From Hymenobacter roseosalivarius DSM 11622 (lineage in GTDB: Bacteria; Bacteroidota; Bacteroidia; Cytophagales; Hymenobacteraceae): a stretch of 64,000 nucleotides of DNA. The DNA is taken from assembly GCF_900176135.1 (NCBI RefSeq), contig NZ_FWWW01000048.1:62001-126000 (forward strand), read 5' to 3'. The translations under genes and the position numbers were made by a program. A model generated the notes under the pieces. It searched no databases. It saw only the letters and a program-made list of their open reading frames with translations, and had not been told where the DNA came from. Positions 32,913 through 42,880 of this stretch are shown in pieces; position 1 is the stretch's first letter; each line of letters starts with the position of its first letter.

Positions 32913-35273
32913 ATGCGTTACTTTCTCTTGCTAGTGGCCTGCGGGCTGCTGGCCCTGCCCACCCCAACGGCTGCTCAAGCGCCCGTCGACCCTGCCGAAT
33001 TGCAGACTACGCGCCTGTCCAGCGACAGACCGGGGAGCGCACAGACCGCGTCGGCCCGCTACCGCTACTGGGAGGCCAACCCCAATTCACTGCGGCAAGT
33101 GCTCACGAAGCAGCGTGCCGACACGGCCCGCCTACGTACTCTGATGCACCTGGTCGATGTAGACCCCGTTTGGAGTACAACTAAACCCCAGGTGGAAGAG
33201 ACGGCAGAACTGGCCGTACTCAGCGCCCGGCTCCAGCGCCCGGAGCAGCGGGCCTATCGCTTACTGGCCAGCGGAAATCGACTCTACCAATCCAAAGCCG
33301 TGGCGGCCGCGCTCGACACCCTGCAGGCGGCAGTGTCCGCGTTTGACCGGCTGGGTCGGCCAGTGCCTATGCTGCTGTCTGCTCTGCGCGACCTTTTCAG
33401 CGAGCTGAACCTGCTAGAGGCTAGGGGCCGCTACTTTCACTCCAAGCTGGCGTATTATCGGCAGCGGGACGCGACGGAAAACATGGCCCCGTGCCACCAC
33501 GGCTTGGGCGGCTACTACTTAGGCCGTGGCGACTACAACCAAGCCCTGAGCCACTACTTGCAGGACGTGGCGCTATTTGGCACCTTTAATCGCGTATATT
33601 CCTACACCCAGCTGGCGGGCGTCGGCGGCCGCTATGCCGAGTGGGGCAATACCGAAAGGGCGTTGCACTACCTCCAGCAGGCCGTGGCTGGGCTGCGCAG
33701 TTACCGAGGCGACCTGTTCTATGCCTATAAAACCATGGCGGAGGTGTATCTGCAACGGCAGGAGTACCCGGCCGCCCGGCGCGCCCTCGACCAGGCCCTG
33801 CTGCCTCCAACGGGAAAGGAACTCTACCCCTTGGTCAGGAAGAAAGCCTATACCCTCACGCTCCACAGTGCGGTGCTACTAGCCCAGGGCCATATAGCCG
33901 AAGCCCGCCCGCTCCTGCAGGCCGCCCAGCACTTGGTCGACTCGCTCGGCATCCCCTTTTACTCCGGCATCGGCTCTTTAGAGCTGGACGCAACCTGGGC
34001 CCGGTACTACGTAGCGCAGGACAACATGGCGCGAGCGGAAACCCATTGGCTAGCCGCCTATGGTAAAGCCCAGCAGAGCCGCATAAAACCCCTACGGCTG
34101 GCCTACCTGCGGGAGCTGACCCGCTTTTACCAGCAGCAGGGACAGCCCGGCCCCGCTGCGCGCTATGCCGTATCGGCCTTGGCATTGGCAGACTCGCTCG
34201 ACGCGAGGGAAGGGGCCTTGCACGTGGCCCGTTACGAAATCGAGCAAGCCACAGAGGCTCAACAGGCGCGCATTGCACGCCTACGGCAAACCCAGCAGCA
34301 GGACGCTGCTCGTGCCCGCCGCCAGCGAAACATCCTTTGGGCCGTGCTGGGTGGCGCCGTGTTGTTAGGGGGTGTGGCGGCCGCCCTCTACTACGCCTTT
34401 CGCCGCTCCGAACGGCTCAAGCAGCTGGTCACCGAGCAGAAGCAGGATTTGCAAAGCCAGCGTGACCAGCTCGACACCTCGCTCACGGAGTTGCGCGTCA
34501 CCCAGGCCCAGCTCATCCAGAAAGAGAAAATGGCTAGCCTGGGCGAACTCACGGCTGGTATTGCCCACGAAATTCAAAACCCGTTGAACTTCGTGACCAA
34601 CTTCTCCGACGTGAGTGCTGAGTTGATGCTTGAGTTGCAAGAAGCGCAACTCGCGGGGGATGGAGAGGAGGTGGCCGCCTTGGCCGGAGATGTGACCGAG
34701 AATCTGACCAAAATCCGGCAGCACGGGCAGCGCGCTTCTGGTATTGTCCGGGGTATGCTGGAGCACGCCCGCCCCAGTACGGGAGAACGGAAACCCAACG
34801 ACCTGAACGCGCTCTGCGACGAGTATTTGCGCTTAGCTTACTATGGGCTGCGCACGAAGGACGCGGCATTTCAAGCCGAGCTACAAACGGATTTTGCCCC
34901 CCACTTGCCGCTGGTAAACTTGGTCGGCGCCGACATTGGGCGCGTGCTGCTGAACCTAGGCAGCAATGCCTTCTACGCTCTGCAAGAACGGCAGCAACTG
35001 GGCGAAGCAGGCTACCAACCCACTCTCAGCGTCCGGACAATACAACTCGACCGGCACGTAGAGATTCAGGTGCGAGATAATGGCATGGGTATGAATGAGC
35101 AGGTCCAAGCCAAAATCTTCCAACCTTTCTTTACCACGAAGCCGCCTGGAGAAGGTACCGGCCTGGGCTTGTCCTTGAGCTACGACATCATTACCCAAGG
35201 CCACGGCGGCACGCTCACCGTGGAGAGTAAAGAAGGCCACGGCACGGAGTTCACCATCACCCTACCCGTTTAG
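32913..35273 (+). CDS. TPR-containing sensor histidine kinase
   Basis: 786 aa from the ATG at 32913 (MRYFLLLVACGLLALP, a signal peptide). The periplasmic part (about 30-460) consists of TPR-like helix pairs, for example YLGRGDYNQALSHYLQD. One transmembrane segment follows (about 470-490, ILWAVLGGAVLLGGVAAALYY, partly quoted). After a coiled coil comes HisKA with LGELTAGIAHEIQNPLNF (phospho-His about 553) and a HATPase domain with NLGSNAFYAL (N box), DNGMGM (G1) and GEGTGLGLSLSY (G2). No receiver domain or adjacent response regulator is present, so its partner lies elsewhere. Confidence 0.92.
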   Translation: MRYFLLLVACGLLALPTPTAAQAPVDPAELQTTRLSSDRPGSAQTASARYRYWEANPNSLRQVLTKQRADTARLRTLMHLVDVDPVWSTTKPQVEETAELAVLSARLQRPEQRAYRLLASGNRLYQSKAVAAALDTLQAAVSAFDRLGRPVPMLLSALRDLFSELNLLEARGRYFHSKLAYYRQRDATENMAPCHHGLGGYYLGRGDYNQALSHYLQDVALFGTFNRVYSYTQLAGVGGRYAEWGNTERALHYLQQAVAGLRSYRGDLFYAYKTMAEVYLQRQEYPAARRALDQALLPPTGKELYPLVRKKAYTLTLHSAVLLAQGHIAEARPLLQAAQHLVDSLGIPFYSGIGSLELDATWARYYVAQDNMARAETHWLAAYGKAQQSRIKPLRLAYLRELTRFYQQQGQPGPAARYAVSALALADSLDAREGALHVARYEIEQATEAQQARIARLRQTQQQDAARARRQRNILWAVLGGAVLLGGVAAALYYAFRRSERLKQLVTEQKQDLQSQRDQLDTSLTELRVTQAQLIQKEKMASLGELTAGIAHEIQNPLNFVTNFSDVSAELMLELQEAQLAGDGEEVAALAGDVTENLTKIRQHGQRASGIVRGMLEHARPSTGERKPNDLNALCDEYLRLAYYGLRTKDAAFQAELQTDFAPHLPLVNLVGADIGRVLLNLGSNAFYALQERQQLGEAGYQPTLSVRTIQLDRHVEIQVRDNGMGMNEQVQAKIFQPFFTTKPPGEGTGLGLSLSYDIITQGHGGTLTVESKEGHGTEFTITLPV

Positions 35274-35407
35274 CTTATCTGATGATCCAGAAAGGATGAA
35301 TGGGCCACACAGCCGCCATTTCCACTGCTGATGCATCTGCCTATCTGCTATATTAAAGGCTCTGATAAAGCTGCTCCCTCACTTCGTCAAGTTTCTTACA
35401 GTAATCT

Positions 35408-38400
35408 ATGCCACATCCCTACAAACTGCTGCTTTTAGCCCTATTGCTCGGCAGCGCCGCGCTGGCACAAACTGCTCCACCCGAAACCCTACTGCTGCGC
35501 GAACCCGCTCTGAGCCGCGACAAACTAGCCTTCAGCTACGCCGGCGATATCTGGACGGCGAACCGCGACGGCAGCAACCCGCAGCGGCTGACGGTGGGGC
35601 CGGGAGTAGAAACCAGCCCCCGCTTCTCGCCCGACGGCCAGTGGATTGCCTACACCGGCGACTACGACCGGAACTCGGATATTTATGTGGTGGCGGTCAG
35701 CGGCGGTCAGCCCCGTCGCCTCACCTGGCACCCCTCGGCCGAAGTAGTGCGCGACTGGACGCCCGATGGAAAGAATATCTTGTTTAGCAGCTCGCAGGAA
35801 GCCTATGCACGGTCACTGCAACTGTTTACTGTGCCGGTGGCCGGTGGCCTGCCTACCCGCCTGCCTTTGCTCATGGGCGAAAAGGGTAGCTACTCGGCCG
35901 ATGGTCAGCGCTTGGCCCACACGCATATTACCGATGCTACCGCTACCTGGAAACATTACCGGGGTGGCCGCACGGGGCCCATCTGGCTCACTGACCTGAA
36001 AACGCTGGCCACGGAGGAGGTGCCGCACGAAAATGCTACCGATACCAGCCCGCTGTGGCTGGGGGGCAAAATTTACTTTCTCAGTGACCGGCAGCGCACC
36101 AACAACGTGTTTGTGTACGACGTGGCCTCGAAAAAAGTGGAGCAGCTTACCCGCCACACCGACTATGATGTCAAGTCGCTGGGCGGCTACGGCTCGGAGC
36201 TCGTGTACGAGCAGGCCGGGCGATTGTACCTGCTTAATACCGGCTCTGGGGAAGCTAAGGGCATCAAAATCAGCATTTCGCCCGAGGTATTAGCCTTACG
36301 GCCCCAATACCGCAACGTGGCGACTATGGTGCGCTCGGCCGCTATTTCGCCTACCGGTATGCGGGCGGTAGTGGAAGCGCGCGGCGACATTTTTACGGTG
36401 CCCGCTAAGAAAGGGGAAAGCCGCAACCTGACCCATTCGGACGGTGCCCACGAGCGCTATCCCGCCTGGTCGCCCGACGGTACCCGTATTGCCTATGTCT
36501 CGGATGTGTCAGGCGAGTATGAGTTGCAGGTGCATGACCAGCGCGGCATCAAACCCGCGCAGTCCTATTCGCTAGGGCCGCCTTCGTTCTACTATCATCC
36601 GCTTTGGTCACCCGACAGCAAGAAGATTGCTTATACCGACAAAAAGCTGAATCTGTGGTATCTGGACCTGGATAAGAAAAAGCCCGTGCGCGTGGCCTCC
36701 GATGCCTATGGTCCGCTGCTCGATGATGCGGTGATGGCGCCGGCCTGGTCGCCGGATGCCCAGTGGCTGGCTTACTCGGTTCAGATGCCAAACCACTTGC
36801 GAACCGTGGTTGTGTACCACTTGCCTTCGGGGCGGCGCTTCGCCATCAGCGACGGGCGCAGCGATGCTACCTCGCCCGCGTTTAGCCGCGACGGGAAGTA
36901 TCTCTTCTTTGCGGCCAGCACCGACGTGGGCCTGCGCACCACCTGGCTCGACATGAGCTCCTACGACCGGGTAAGCAAGCGCACGCTGTACGTGGCCGTG
37001 CTCAATAAAAAGGACGATTCGCCTTTTGCCCCCCAGAGCGACGAGGAAAAGGAGGCGATGAGCAAACCCGACTCGGTAGCGGTGGGGAAGCCCACGGGCA
37101 ACCGCGCGGCGCCAAAAGTCGCCGTAAAAGATTTGCGCGGCAAGAAGCCCGAGGCTGTGAAAGTCGTAATCGACACGGCGGGAATGAGCCAGCGCGTGCT
37201 GGTGGTGCCTGGCTCGGCGGTGGGCGAACTCAGCAACGTGCAGGTAGCCGACGCTGATAAGCTATTTTATCTGGAAGAAATGCCCCCCAGCGCCGCCGCT
37301 GGCCCCACAGCCACCGCTCCGGAGCCTACCCAGCGCCTGCACCGCTTCGACCTAAAGGACCGCAAGGACGAGATATTCCTCAGCGACCTGACGGGTTATG
37401 CCTTGAGCGCCGACGGCAAAAAGATCCTTTACTTAGGGCCCAAGGATACCTATGGCATTGTGGAAGCTGCTGGCAAACCTGCGGCCGGAGATGGCAAGCT
37501 CGCTCTCACGGCCCTGGACGCGTATATCGACCCGCGCCACGAATGGCAGCAGATGTTTAATGAGGTGTGGCGCCTGGAGCGCGACTATTTCTACGACCCC
37601 AAGATGCACGGCCTTGACTGGGCGGCAACGAAGAAAAAGTACGCAGCTTTCTTGCCCCACGTGGCGCACCGCGCCGACCTTAACTACCTCTTTGCCGAGA
37701 TGATGGGCGAAATGGTAGTTGGCCACAACTACGTAAATGGTGGCGACCTGCCCGCCCTGACGCCTAGTCCCGTGGGTCTGCTCGGGGCCGACTACGAAGT
37801 GGTAAACGACCATTACCGGTTCAAGCGGGTGTTCAATGGGGAGAGCTTCAACCCCGGTCTGCGTGCCCCGCTTACCGGGCCCGGCGTAAGCGTAGAGGCT
37901 GGTGACTACCTGTTGGCGGTCAACAATCGTCCCCTACGCGGCACGGACAACGTGTACAGCTTCTTCGAAAATACGGTGGGCAAGCAAATTACGCTCACGG
38001 TAAACGACCAACCCACGCTACGCGGTGCTCGCGAAGTAACGGTGGTGCCCGTAGCCAGCGAAGCTACGCTGCGCCGCATTGCCTGGGTAGAAGGCAACCG
38101 GCGAAAAGTAGACGAGCTGACGGGCGGGCGCGTGGCTTATGTGTACCTGCCTAACACCAGCGCCGAGGGCTACGAGTTTTTCAACCGCTACTACTTTAGC
38201 CAGTTAGATAAAGAAGCCGTCATCGTGGATGAGCGCTTTAATGGCGGGGGCTTTGTGGCCGACTACATCCTCGACTTGCTCAATCGCCCTTTGCTCAGCT
38301 ACTGGGCCCCACGGGAAGGAAAGGCATTTACTTCGCCGGGCGCATCCATCTATGGACCCAAGGTGATGCTAGTGAATGAGTTTGCTGGCTCAGGCGGCGA

Positions 38401-38737
38401 CGCTCTGCCCGCGTTTTTTCGGCGGCGCGGGCTCGGCACCATCGTAGGTAAGCGCACCTGGGGCGGCCTGGTGGGCATTTCGGGTTACCCGGTGCTGATG
38501 GACGGCGGCACCGTGACTTCGCCTAGCTTTGCCATCTATAGCCCCGAGGGGAAGTGGGAAATCGAAAACGAAGGGGTAGCGCCGGACATCGAAGTAGATG
38601 TATTGCCCAATGCCACTCAGAATGGCGCCGACCCGCAGCTGGCCAAAGCCGTGGAGGTTATACTGGGAGACTTAAAAAAACAGTCTTTCAAGCCCGTACC
38701 GATTCCCGCTCAATATCCGGAACGCGGTAAAGAGTAG
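35408..38737 (+). CDS. Tricorn-type S41 protease
   Basis: 1109 aa with a signal peptide (MPHPYKLLLLALLLGSAAL). The N-terminal half is a PD40/WD40-like beta propeller with repeated SPDG and RF/PAWSPDG words (SPDGQWIAY about 76, WSPDGTRIAYVSD about 355). The C-terminal half has the tricorn core: helical region (LERDYFYDPKMHGLDW, about 725), a PDZ-like domain (GDYLLAVNNRPL, about 832) and the S41 active site EFAGSGGDALP (nucleophile Ser about 996) with GVAPDIEVDV near the end. It should act on peptides in the periplasm. An M14 peptidase gene follows on the same strand. Confidence 0.93.
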   Translation: MPHPYKLLLLALLLGSAALAQTAPPETLLLREPALSRDKLAFSYAGDIWTANRDGSNPQRLTVGPGVETSPRFSPDGQWIAYTGDYDRNSDIYVVAVSGGQPRRLTWHPSAEVVRDWTPDGKNILFSSSQEAYARSLQLFTVPVAGGLPTRLPLLMGEKGSYSADGQRLAHTHITDATATWKHYRGGRTGPIWLTDLKTLATEEVPHENATDTSPLWLGGKIYFLSDRQRTNNVFVYDVASKKVEQLTRHTDYDVKSLGGYGSELVYEQAGRLYLLNTGSGEAKGIKISISPEVLALRPQYRNVATMVRSAAISPTGMRAVVEARGDIFTVPAKKGESRNLTHSDGAHERYPAWSPDGTRIAYVSDVSGEYELQVHDQRGIKPAQSYSLGPPSFYYHPLWSPDSKKIAYTDKKLNLWYLDLDKKKPVRVASDAYGPLLDDAVMAPAWSPDAQWLAYSVQMPNHLRTVVVYHLPSGRRFAISDGRSDATSPAFSRDGKYLFFAASTDVGLRTTWLDMSSYDRVSKRTLYVAVLNKKDDSPFAPQSDEEKEAMSKPDSVAVGKPTGNRAAPKVAVKDLRGKKPEAVKVVIDTAGMSQRVLVVPGSAVGELSNVQVADADKLFYLEEMPPSAAAGPTATAPEPTQRLHRFDLKDRKDEIFLSDLTGYALSADGKKILYLGPKDTYGIVEAAGKPAAGDGKLALTALDAYIDPRHEWQQMFNEVWRLERDYFYDPKMHGLDWAATKKKYAAFLPHVAHRADLNYLFAEMMGEMVVGHNYVNGGDLPALTPSPVGLLGADYEVVNDHYRFKRVFNGESFNPGLRAPLTGPGVSVEAGDYLLAVNNRPLRGTDNVYSFFENTVGKQITLTVNDQPTLRGAREVTVVPVASEATLRRIAWVEGNRRKVDELTGGRVAYVYLPNTSAEGYEFFNRYYFSQLDKEAVIVDERFNGGGFVADYILDLLNRPLLSYWAPREGKAFTSPGASIYGPKVMLVNEFAGSGGDALPAFFRRRGLGTIVGKRTWGGLVGISGYPVLMDGGTVTSPSFAIYSPEGKWEIENEGVAPDIEVDVLPNATQNGADPQLAKAVEVILGDLKKQSFKPVPIPAQYPERGKE

Positions 38738-38761
38738 TCAACGTGTCGATTAATTAACGGT

Positions 38762-38782
38762 GGGGGGCAAATTTTGCCCCCC
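38762..38782. repeat. Head-to-head pair of the GCCCCCC word
   Basis: GGGGGGCAAATTTTGCCCCCC: two opposed copies of TTTGCCCCCC with no spacer form a near-perfect palindrome (given in words: GGGGGGCAAA then TTTTGCCCCCC). It lies 24 bp after the tricorn gene stop and 60 bp before the next ATG. No T run follows, so ordinary termination is unlikely. Confidence 0.8.
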
Positions 38783-38841
38783 AGCTGCCTTGTATACTAC
38801 TTACTAGTGATTTTATACTCACCCTACTTTCTTGCCCTGAG

Positions 38842-41526
38842 ATGAAAAAGTATTACGGTTTGCTGCTGCTCTTGCTGGCCACGCTAACGGCCTTGGCTCA
38901 ATCCAAATCCAATCTGGCGTATTACCTGCCCCAGACGGTGACCTACAACCCAGCCATCCCGACGCCGGCCTCGGTGCTGGGCTATGAAGTAGGTGAATGG
39001 CACGTGAGCCATGACCAATTGCTTATGTATATGCGGGCCGTGGACGCTGCCTCCGATCGGGTGACCCTCACGGAATACGCCCGCACCCACGAGCACCGGC
39101 CGCTGGTGCTACTGACGATTACCTCGCCGGAAAACCAGCGCAACATCGCGCAAATCAAGGCGGAGCATCACCAGTTGACCGACCCGGCCGTATCGGGTCG
39201 GCTCGATATCAGCCGGATGCCGGCCGTGCTCTGGATGGGTTACAGTGTGCACGGCAGTGAGCCCAGCGGCACCAATGCCTCTCTGCTAGCCGTGTATTAT
39301 CTGGCGGCGGCCCAGGGCCCGGCCATCGACGAGACGCTGCGCAATACGGTGATTCTGGTGGATCCTAGCATCAACCCCGATGGCATGAGCCGTTTCGCGG
39401 GTTGGGTAAATTCGCGGCGCAGCAAGAACCTCGTTACGGACCCGAACAACGTGGAGCAAAACGAAGTATGGCCGGGTGGGCGCTTCAATCACTATTGGTT
39501 TGACTTGAACCGCGACTGGCTGCCGTTGCAGCACCCGGAGTCGCGCGGCCGCTTACAGCAGTTTCATGACTGGAAGCCCAACTTGCTGACTGACCATCAC
39601 GAGATGAGCAGTAACTCCACTTTTTTCTTCCAGCCGGGCGTGCCCTCCCGCAAGCACCCCCTCACCCCGGAGCGTAACTTCGAGTTGACCAAGAGCATCG
39701 GCGCCTACCACGCCAAAGCCCTGGACAAAATCGGCTCCCTGTACTTTACGGAAGAGAATTACGACGATTTCTACTACGGCAAGGGCTCGACTTATCCCGA
39801 CGTGAACGGGGCGGTAGGAATTCTGTTTGAGCAGGCCAGCTCGCGGGGACATGCCCAGGAAACGGTAAATGGCATACTGCGCTTCCCCTTTACCATTCGC
39901 AACCAGGTAACCACGACGCTCTCGTCTATTGAAGCGGTGCAGGCCCTGCGGCCAGAGCTGCTTGCCTACCAGCGCGACTTCTACCAAAAAGTGGCCGGCG
40001 AAGCCCGTAACCAGGGCGTACGAGCTTATGTGTTTGGCGCCGATCAAGACCCCGCCCGCAGCTATGAGCTGGCCCGTATTATCCGGCAGCACCAAATTGC
40101 CGTGTACCGCCCCAAAAGTGCGCTAACGCTGGGTGGTCATATGTTTAGCCCCACGAATGCTTACGTAGTGCCGACCGACCAGCCTCAGTTTCGGCTGATA
40201 CAGGCCATGTTTGAGTCGCGCACAAAGTTTCAGGATAGTATCTTCTACGACATCTCTGCCTGGACCTTGCCCTACGCGTTCGGCCTCAACACGGCGGCAG
40301 TCACGAAAGCCCCGAAAGCGGGGCTGCTAGGTCAGCGCCTCGATAGTGTTAGTTTCCCCATGGGTCGGGTGCTGGGCGACAAAAACGCCTACGCCTATGC
40401 CTTTAGCTGGCATGGCTATTATGCCCCCCGGGCGCTGAATACCTTATTGGCCCGGAAAGTAACTGTGAAAGTGGCTACCGAGCCCTTTTTTATTGGCGAT
40501 ACCAAGATGGACTATGGCAGTATAATGGTGCCCGTAGCCTCACAGTCGCTGCCAGCCGATTCGCTGCACGCCCTGATGCAGCGAATTGCGGTGCAAAACG
40601 GGCTCGACGTGCTAGCCATTACCACGGGCTTGTCGCCCCAAGGGCTGAAACTGGGCAGTGTGAACTTTGTCACGTTGAAAAAGCCGGAAATTATGCTGCT
40701 GGCCGGCCAAGGCGTTAGCCCCACTGATGTAGGCGAGGCATGGCACCTGCTTGATAACCGCTTCGATATGGCCACCAGCTTAGTAGCCCCCGACGCGCTG
40801 GACCGGGTTAACTTAGACCGCTACACAGTCATTGTCGTGTCCGATGGCACCTACGGCGGCATTACGCCCGCAAGCCGGGAGAAGCTGCGGGCGTGGGTGC
40901 AGCGGGGCAACACCTTGCTGGCTATTGGAAGGGGAGCTAAATGGCTGGCCGACAACGGTATGTCGACTACCCGGTTTAAGGCAGCAGGAACCGCTCCGGC
41001 TCCCATGGCCCCAGAAACGGTGGCATCACCCGTGGCTTCTAATACGACTAAAGCGCCGGCTGCTTCCCCAGCTTCAGCACGAGCCGGCACGCCTACTGCC
41101 GGCCTGCCGCCTCAGCAGCCATACGTTGGGATGCGCAACACTGCCAGTGCCCAGGAAATATCGGGGGCCATTTTTAGCGTCCGCCTCGATCTGACGCACC
41201 CGCTGGGCTATGGCTATGAAAGCCCCGACGTGCACCTATTTCGCGACCATACCTTGTTTATGGAACGCTCAGCGAGCCCTTACGCTAACCCGCTCATGTA
41301 CACGGCCCGCCCCTTGGCTAGTGGGTTCATATCTAAAGCCAATGAGTTGAAGCTGCGTAACACGGCTGCCGTCGACATTGCCGACGTGGGTGCCGGTCGT
41401 ATTATATCACTGGTCGATGACCCGAATTTCAGGGCATTTTGGTACGGCACCAACAAGCTGTTTCTCAACAGCATCTTCTTCGGCCAGTTTATACGCGCTG
41501 GCAGCCCAACCCCGAGTGAGGAGTAG
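38842..41526 (+). CDS. M14-family zinc carboxypeptidase, exported
   Basis: 894 aa with a signal peptide (MKKYYGLLLLLLATLTALAQ). The M14 zinc site HxxE is VHGSEPSGTN (His about 137, Glu about 140), the third zinc ligand is in LLTDHHEMSSN (about 251), and the catalytic Glu is probably in the VGILFEQASSRG segment (about 330). A long C-terminal region (about 380-894) carries a glutamine-amidotransferase-like fold (MLLAGQGVSPTDVGEAW, about 615) and an Ala/Pro/Thr linker (about 715-755). It removes C-terminal amino acids outside the cytoplasm. The order tricorn then M14 suggests joint peptide breakdown. Confidence 0.9.
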   Translation: MKKYYGLLLLLLATLTALAQSKSNLAYYLPQTVTYNPAIPTPASVLGYEVGEWHVSHDQLLMYMRAVDAASDRVTLTEYARTHEHRPLVLLTITSPENQRNIAQIKAEHHQLTDPAVSGRLDISRMPAVLWMGYSVHGSEPSGTNASLLAVYYLAAAQGPAIDETLRNTVILVDPSINPDGMSRFAGWVNSRRSKNLVTDPNNVEQNEVWPGGRFNHYWFDLNRDWLPLQHPESRGRLQQFHDWKPNLLTDHHEMSSNSTFFFQPGVPSRKHPLTPERNFELTKSIGAYHAKALDKIGSLYFTEENYDDFYYGKGSTYPDVNGAVGILFEQASSRGHAQETVNGILRFPFTIRNQVTTTLSSIEAVQALRPELLAYQRDFYQKVAGEARNQGVRAYVFGADQDPARSYELARIIRQHQIAVYRPKSALTLGGHMFSPTNAYVVPTDQPQFRLIQAMFESRTKFQDSIFYDISAWTLPYAFGLNTAAVTKAPKAGLLGQRLDSVSFPMGRVLGDKNAYAYAFSWHGYYAPRALNTLLARKVTVKVATEPFFIGDTKMDYGSIMVPVASQSLPADSLHALMQRIAVQNGLDVLAITTGLSPQGLKLGSVNFVTLKKPEIMLLAGQGVSPTDVGEAWHLLDNRFDMATSLVAPDALDRVNLDRYTVIVVSDGTYGGITPASREKLRAWVQRGNTLLAIGRGAKWLADNGMSTTRFKAAGTAPAPMAPETVASPVASNTTKAPAASPASARAGTPTAGLPPQQPYVGMRNTASAQEISGAIFSVRLDLTHPLGYGYESPDVHLFRDHTLFMERSASPYANPLMYTARPLASGFISKANELKLRNTAAVDIADVGAGRIISLVDDPNFRAFWYGTNKLFLNSIFFGQFIRAGSPTPSEE

Positions 41527-41885
41527 CCACTGAATGCCAGTTTGCTTACTTCAATCTGACTGGGCTCGGGCTGAAAGAGAAGGCAGGAGTTAGTCATTAG
41601 GCGCCAAATACTAACTTCCACTTCGCCTGGTAGCAATCCGTGCGAAGCTTGTTCGTTCTATACAGGGGCCACGTAGCTATCGGTGTACACGGCTGCCCTG
41701 AGCCACCTTTCGTTCGGGGGCTAATTTTCCTTCCTATCCAACGGTTTAGAAAAAGATTACAACCTTTTAAGTGGTTATAGCCTCACAAGGGAGGGAAGTC
41801 AAGGTTGTCAGGAAGGTCTTTGAATCGGTAATCCTGGTCTAACCCTGCCTTTTGCTCGTATTATTGCAGTATAGCACACCCAAGT
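41527..41885. other. Intergenic region, no gene seen
   Basis: 359 bp between the M14 peptidase gene and the next signal-peptide protein gene. The AT content rises towards 41740-41870, where the promoter of the next gene should lie. No strong hairpin, repeat or reading frame stands out. Confidence 0.6.
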
Positions 41886-42572
41886 ATGTTTGATAGGAGT
41901 CGAATACATATTGTTTTAGCCACACTGGGGCTGTTACTAGTTCTGCTAATGCTGGCCCCCACTGCGAGCTATGCCCAGGGTCAACGGCGGGTAGTGCAGT
42001 TCTCGGGCATCGTGGCTACCGGCGACAGTCTGCTGGGCGTGCCGGGCGCGACGATATTTGTCCCCCAGGCCGGTCGGGGCACCGCCTCCAACACCTACGG
42101 CTACTTTTCGCTGCCTGTCCTTACCGGCGACAGCATCGTGATTCGCTCCCTGGGCTACCGCAACCAGTACGTTATTATCCCGCCCGATTATCCGCGCCAA
42201 AGCTATTCGGTTATCGTTTCGCTGCAGGAAGACGTGACAGTGCTGCCCGAAGTGCGCGTGTTTCCTTACGCCACGGAAAAGGAGTTTAAAGAAGCATTTC
42301 TGGCCCTGAGGCTGCCCAAAGAGCGCGGCAGCAGCGCCGCCAAAAACCTTAGTCCCGACGTGCTCCGCCAGATTTTCAACAACGCGCCCGTCACCAGCGC
42401 CGGCAACTATCGCCAGACGCTTCAGCAGCAGCAGCAAGGCTACGACCGCCGCATGGGCATGGGCCAGACGCCCCAAACCAACAACCCGCTGCTGAACCCC
42501 TTCAGCTGGCTGAAGCTGATTCAGCAGGTTAAAGATGGAGAGTTCAAGAAGAAGGAAGGCGTCGATTATTAA
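41886..42572 (+). CDS. Exported protein with CarboxypepD_reg-like domain
   Basis: 228 aa. A signal peptide (about 1-31, hydrophobic core VLATLGLLLVLLMLAP) is followed by a beta-sandwich of the carboxypeptidase regulatory-like type (about 38-115): FSGIVATGDSLLGVPGATIF, TASNTYGYFSLPV, DSIVIRSLGYRNQ. The C-terminus is polar and Gln-rich and ends with a short amphipathic stretch (NPFSWLKLIQQ). Such domains occur at the N-terminus of TonB receptors and in small stand-alone envelope proteins. No barrel follows, so it is probably a periplasmic or outer-membrane-associated accessory protein. Confidence 0.8.
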   Translation: MFDRSRIHIVLATLGLLLVLLMLAPTASYAQGQRRVVQFSGIVATGDSLLGVPGATIFVPQAGRGTASNTYGYFSLPVLTGDSIVIRSLGYRNQYVIIPPDYPRQSYSVIVSLQEDVTVLPEVRVFPYATEKEFKEAFLALRLPKERGSSAAKNLSPDVLRQIFNNAPVTSAGNYRQTLQQQQQGYDRRMGMGQTPQTNNPLLNPFSWLKLIQQVKDGEFKKKEGVDY

Positions 42573-42628
42573 GTAATTCAATAAAATACTAGCTGGTCAT
42601 ACAGAGCATTCTGCGCATCCAGAAGCGA

Positions 42629-42688
42629 CGAAGCATCTCGCCGGCGGTTGTAAGATTACTACTCCTTCTAAACACGCGAGATGCTTCG
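42629..42688. repeat. Inverted repeat of the GCGAGATGCTTCG type
   Basis: CGAAGCATCTCGC (42629-42641) and GCGAGATGCTTCG (42676-42688) are exact inverses, 34 bp apart. The GAGATGCTTCG word is a dispersed repeat known from related genomes. It occupies the 308-bp gap before the NDH-2 gene, which otherwise shows nothing. Confidence 0.75.
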
Positions 42689-42880
42689 CTGTTGCTCTGC
42701 ATGATCGATAGCATGACCGACAGATAGCGGAGGGGCCTAGCCGAACTGAATAAGCTCAACCATTCGGAAAACAGAACAACCAGCCAAGCGGTTTTACGGT
42801 AGAACACCTGATGCCGACGCCATATGGCAGCCGGCCAGTGCGGGCTTTTAGCCGTGCCTTACTCCTTGATTCTCAGTTTT

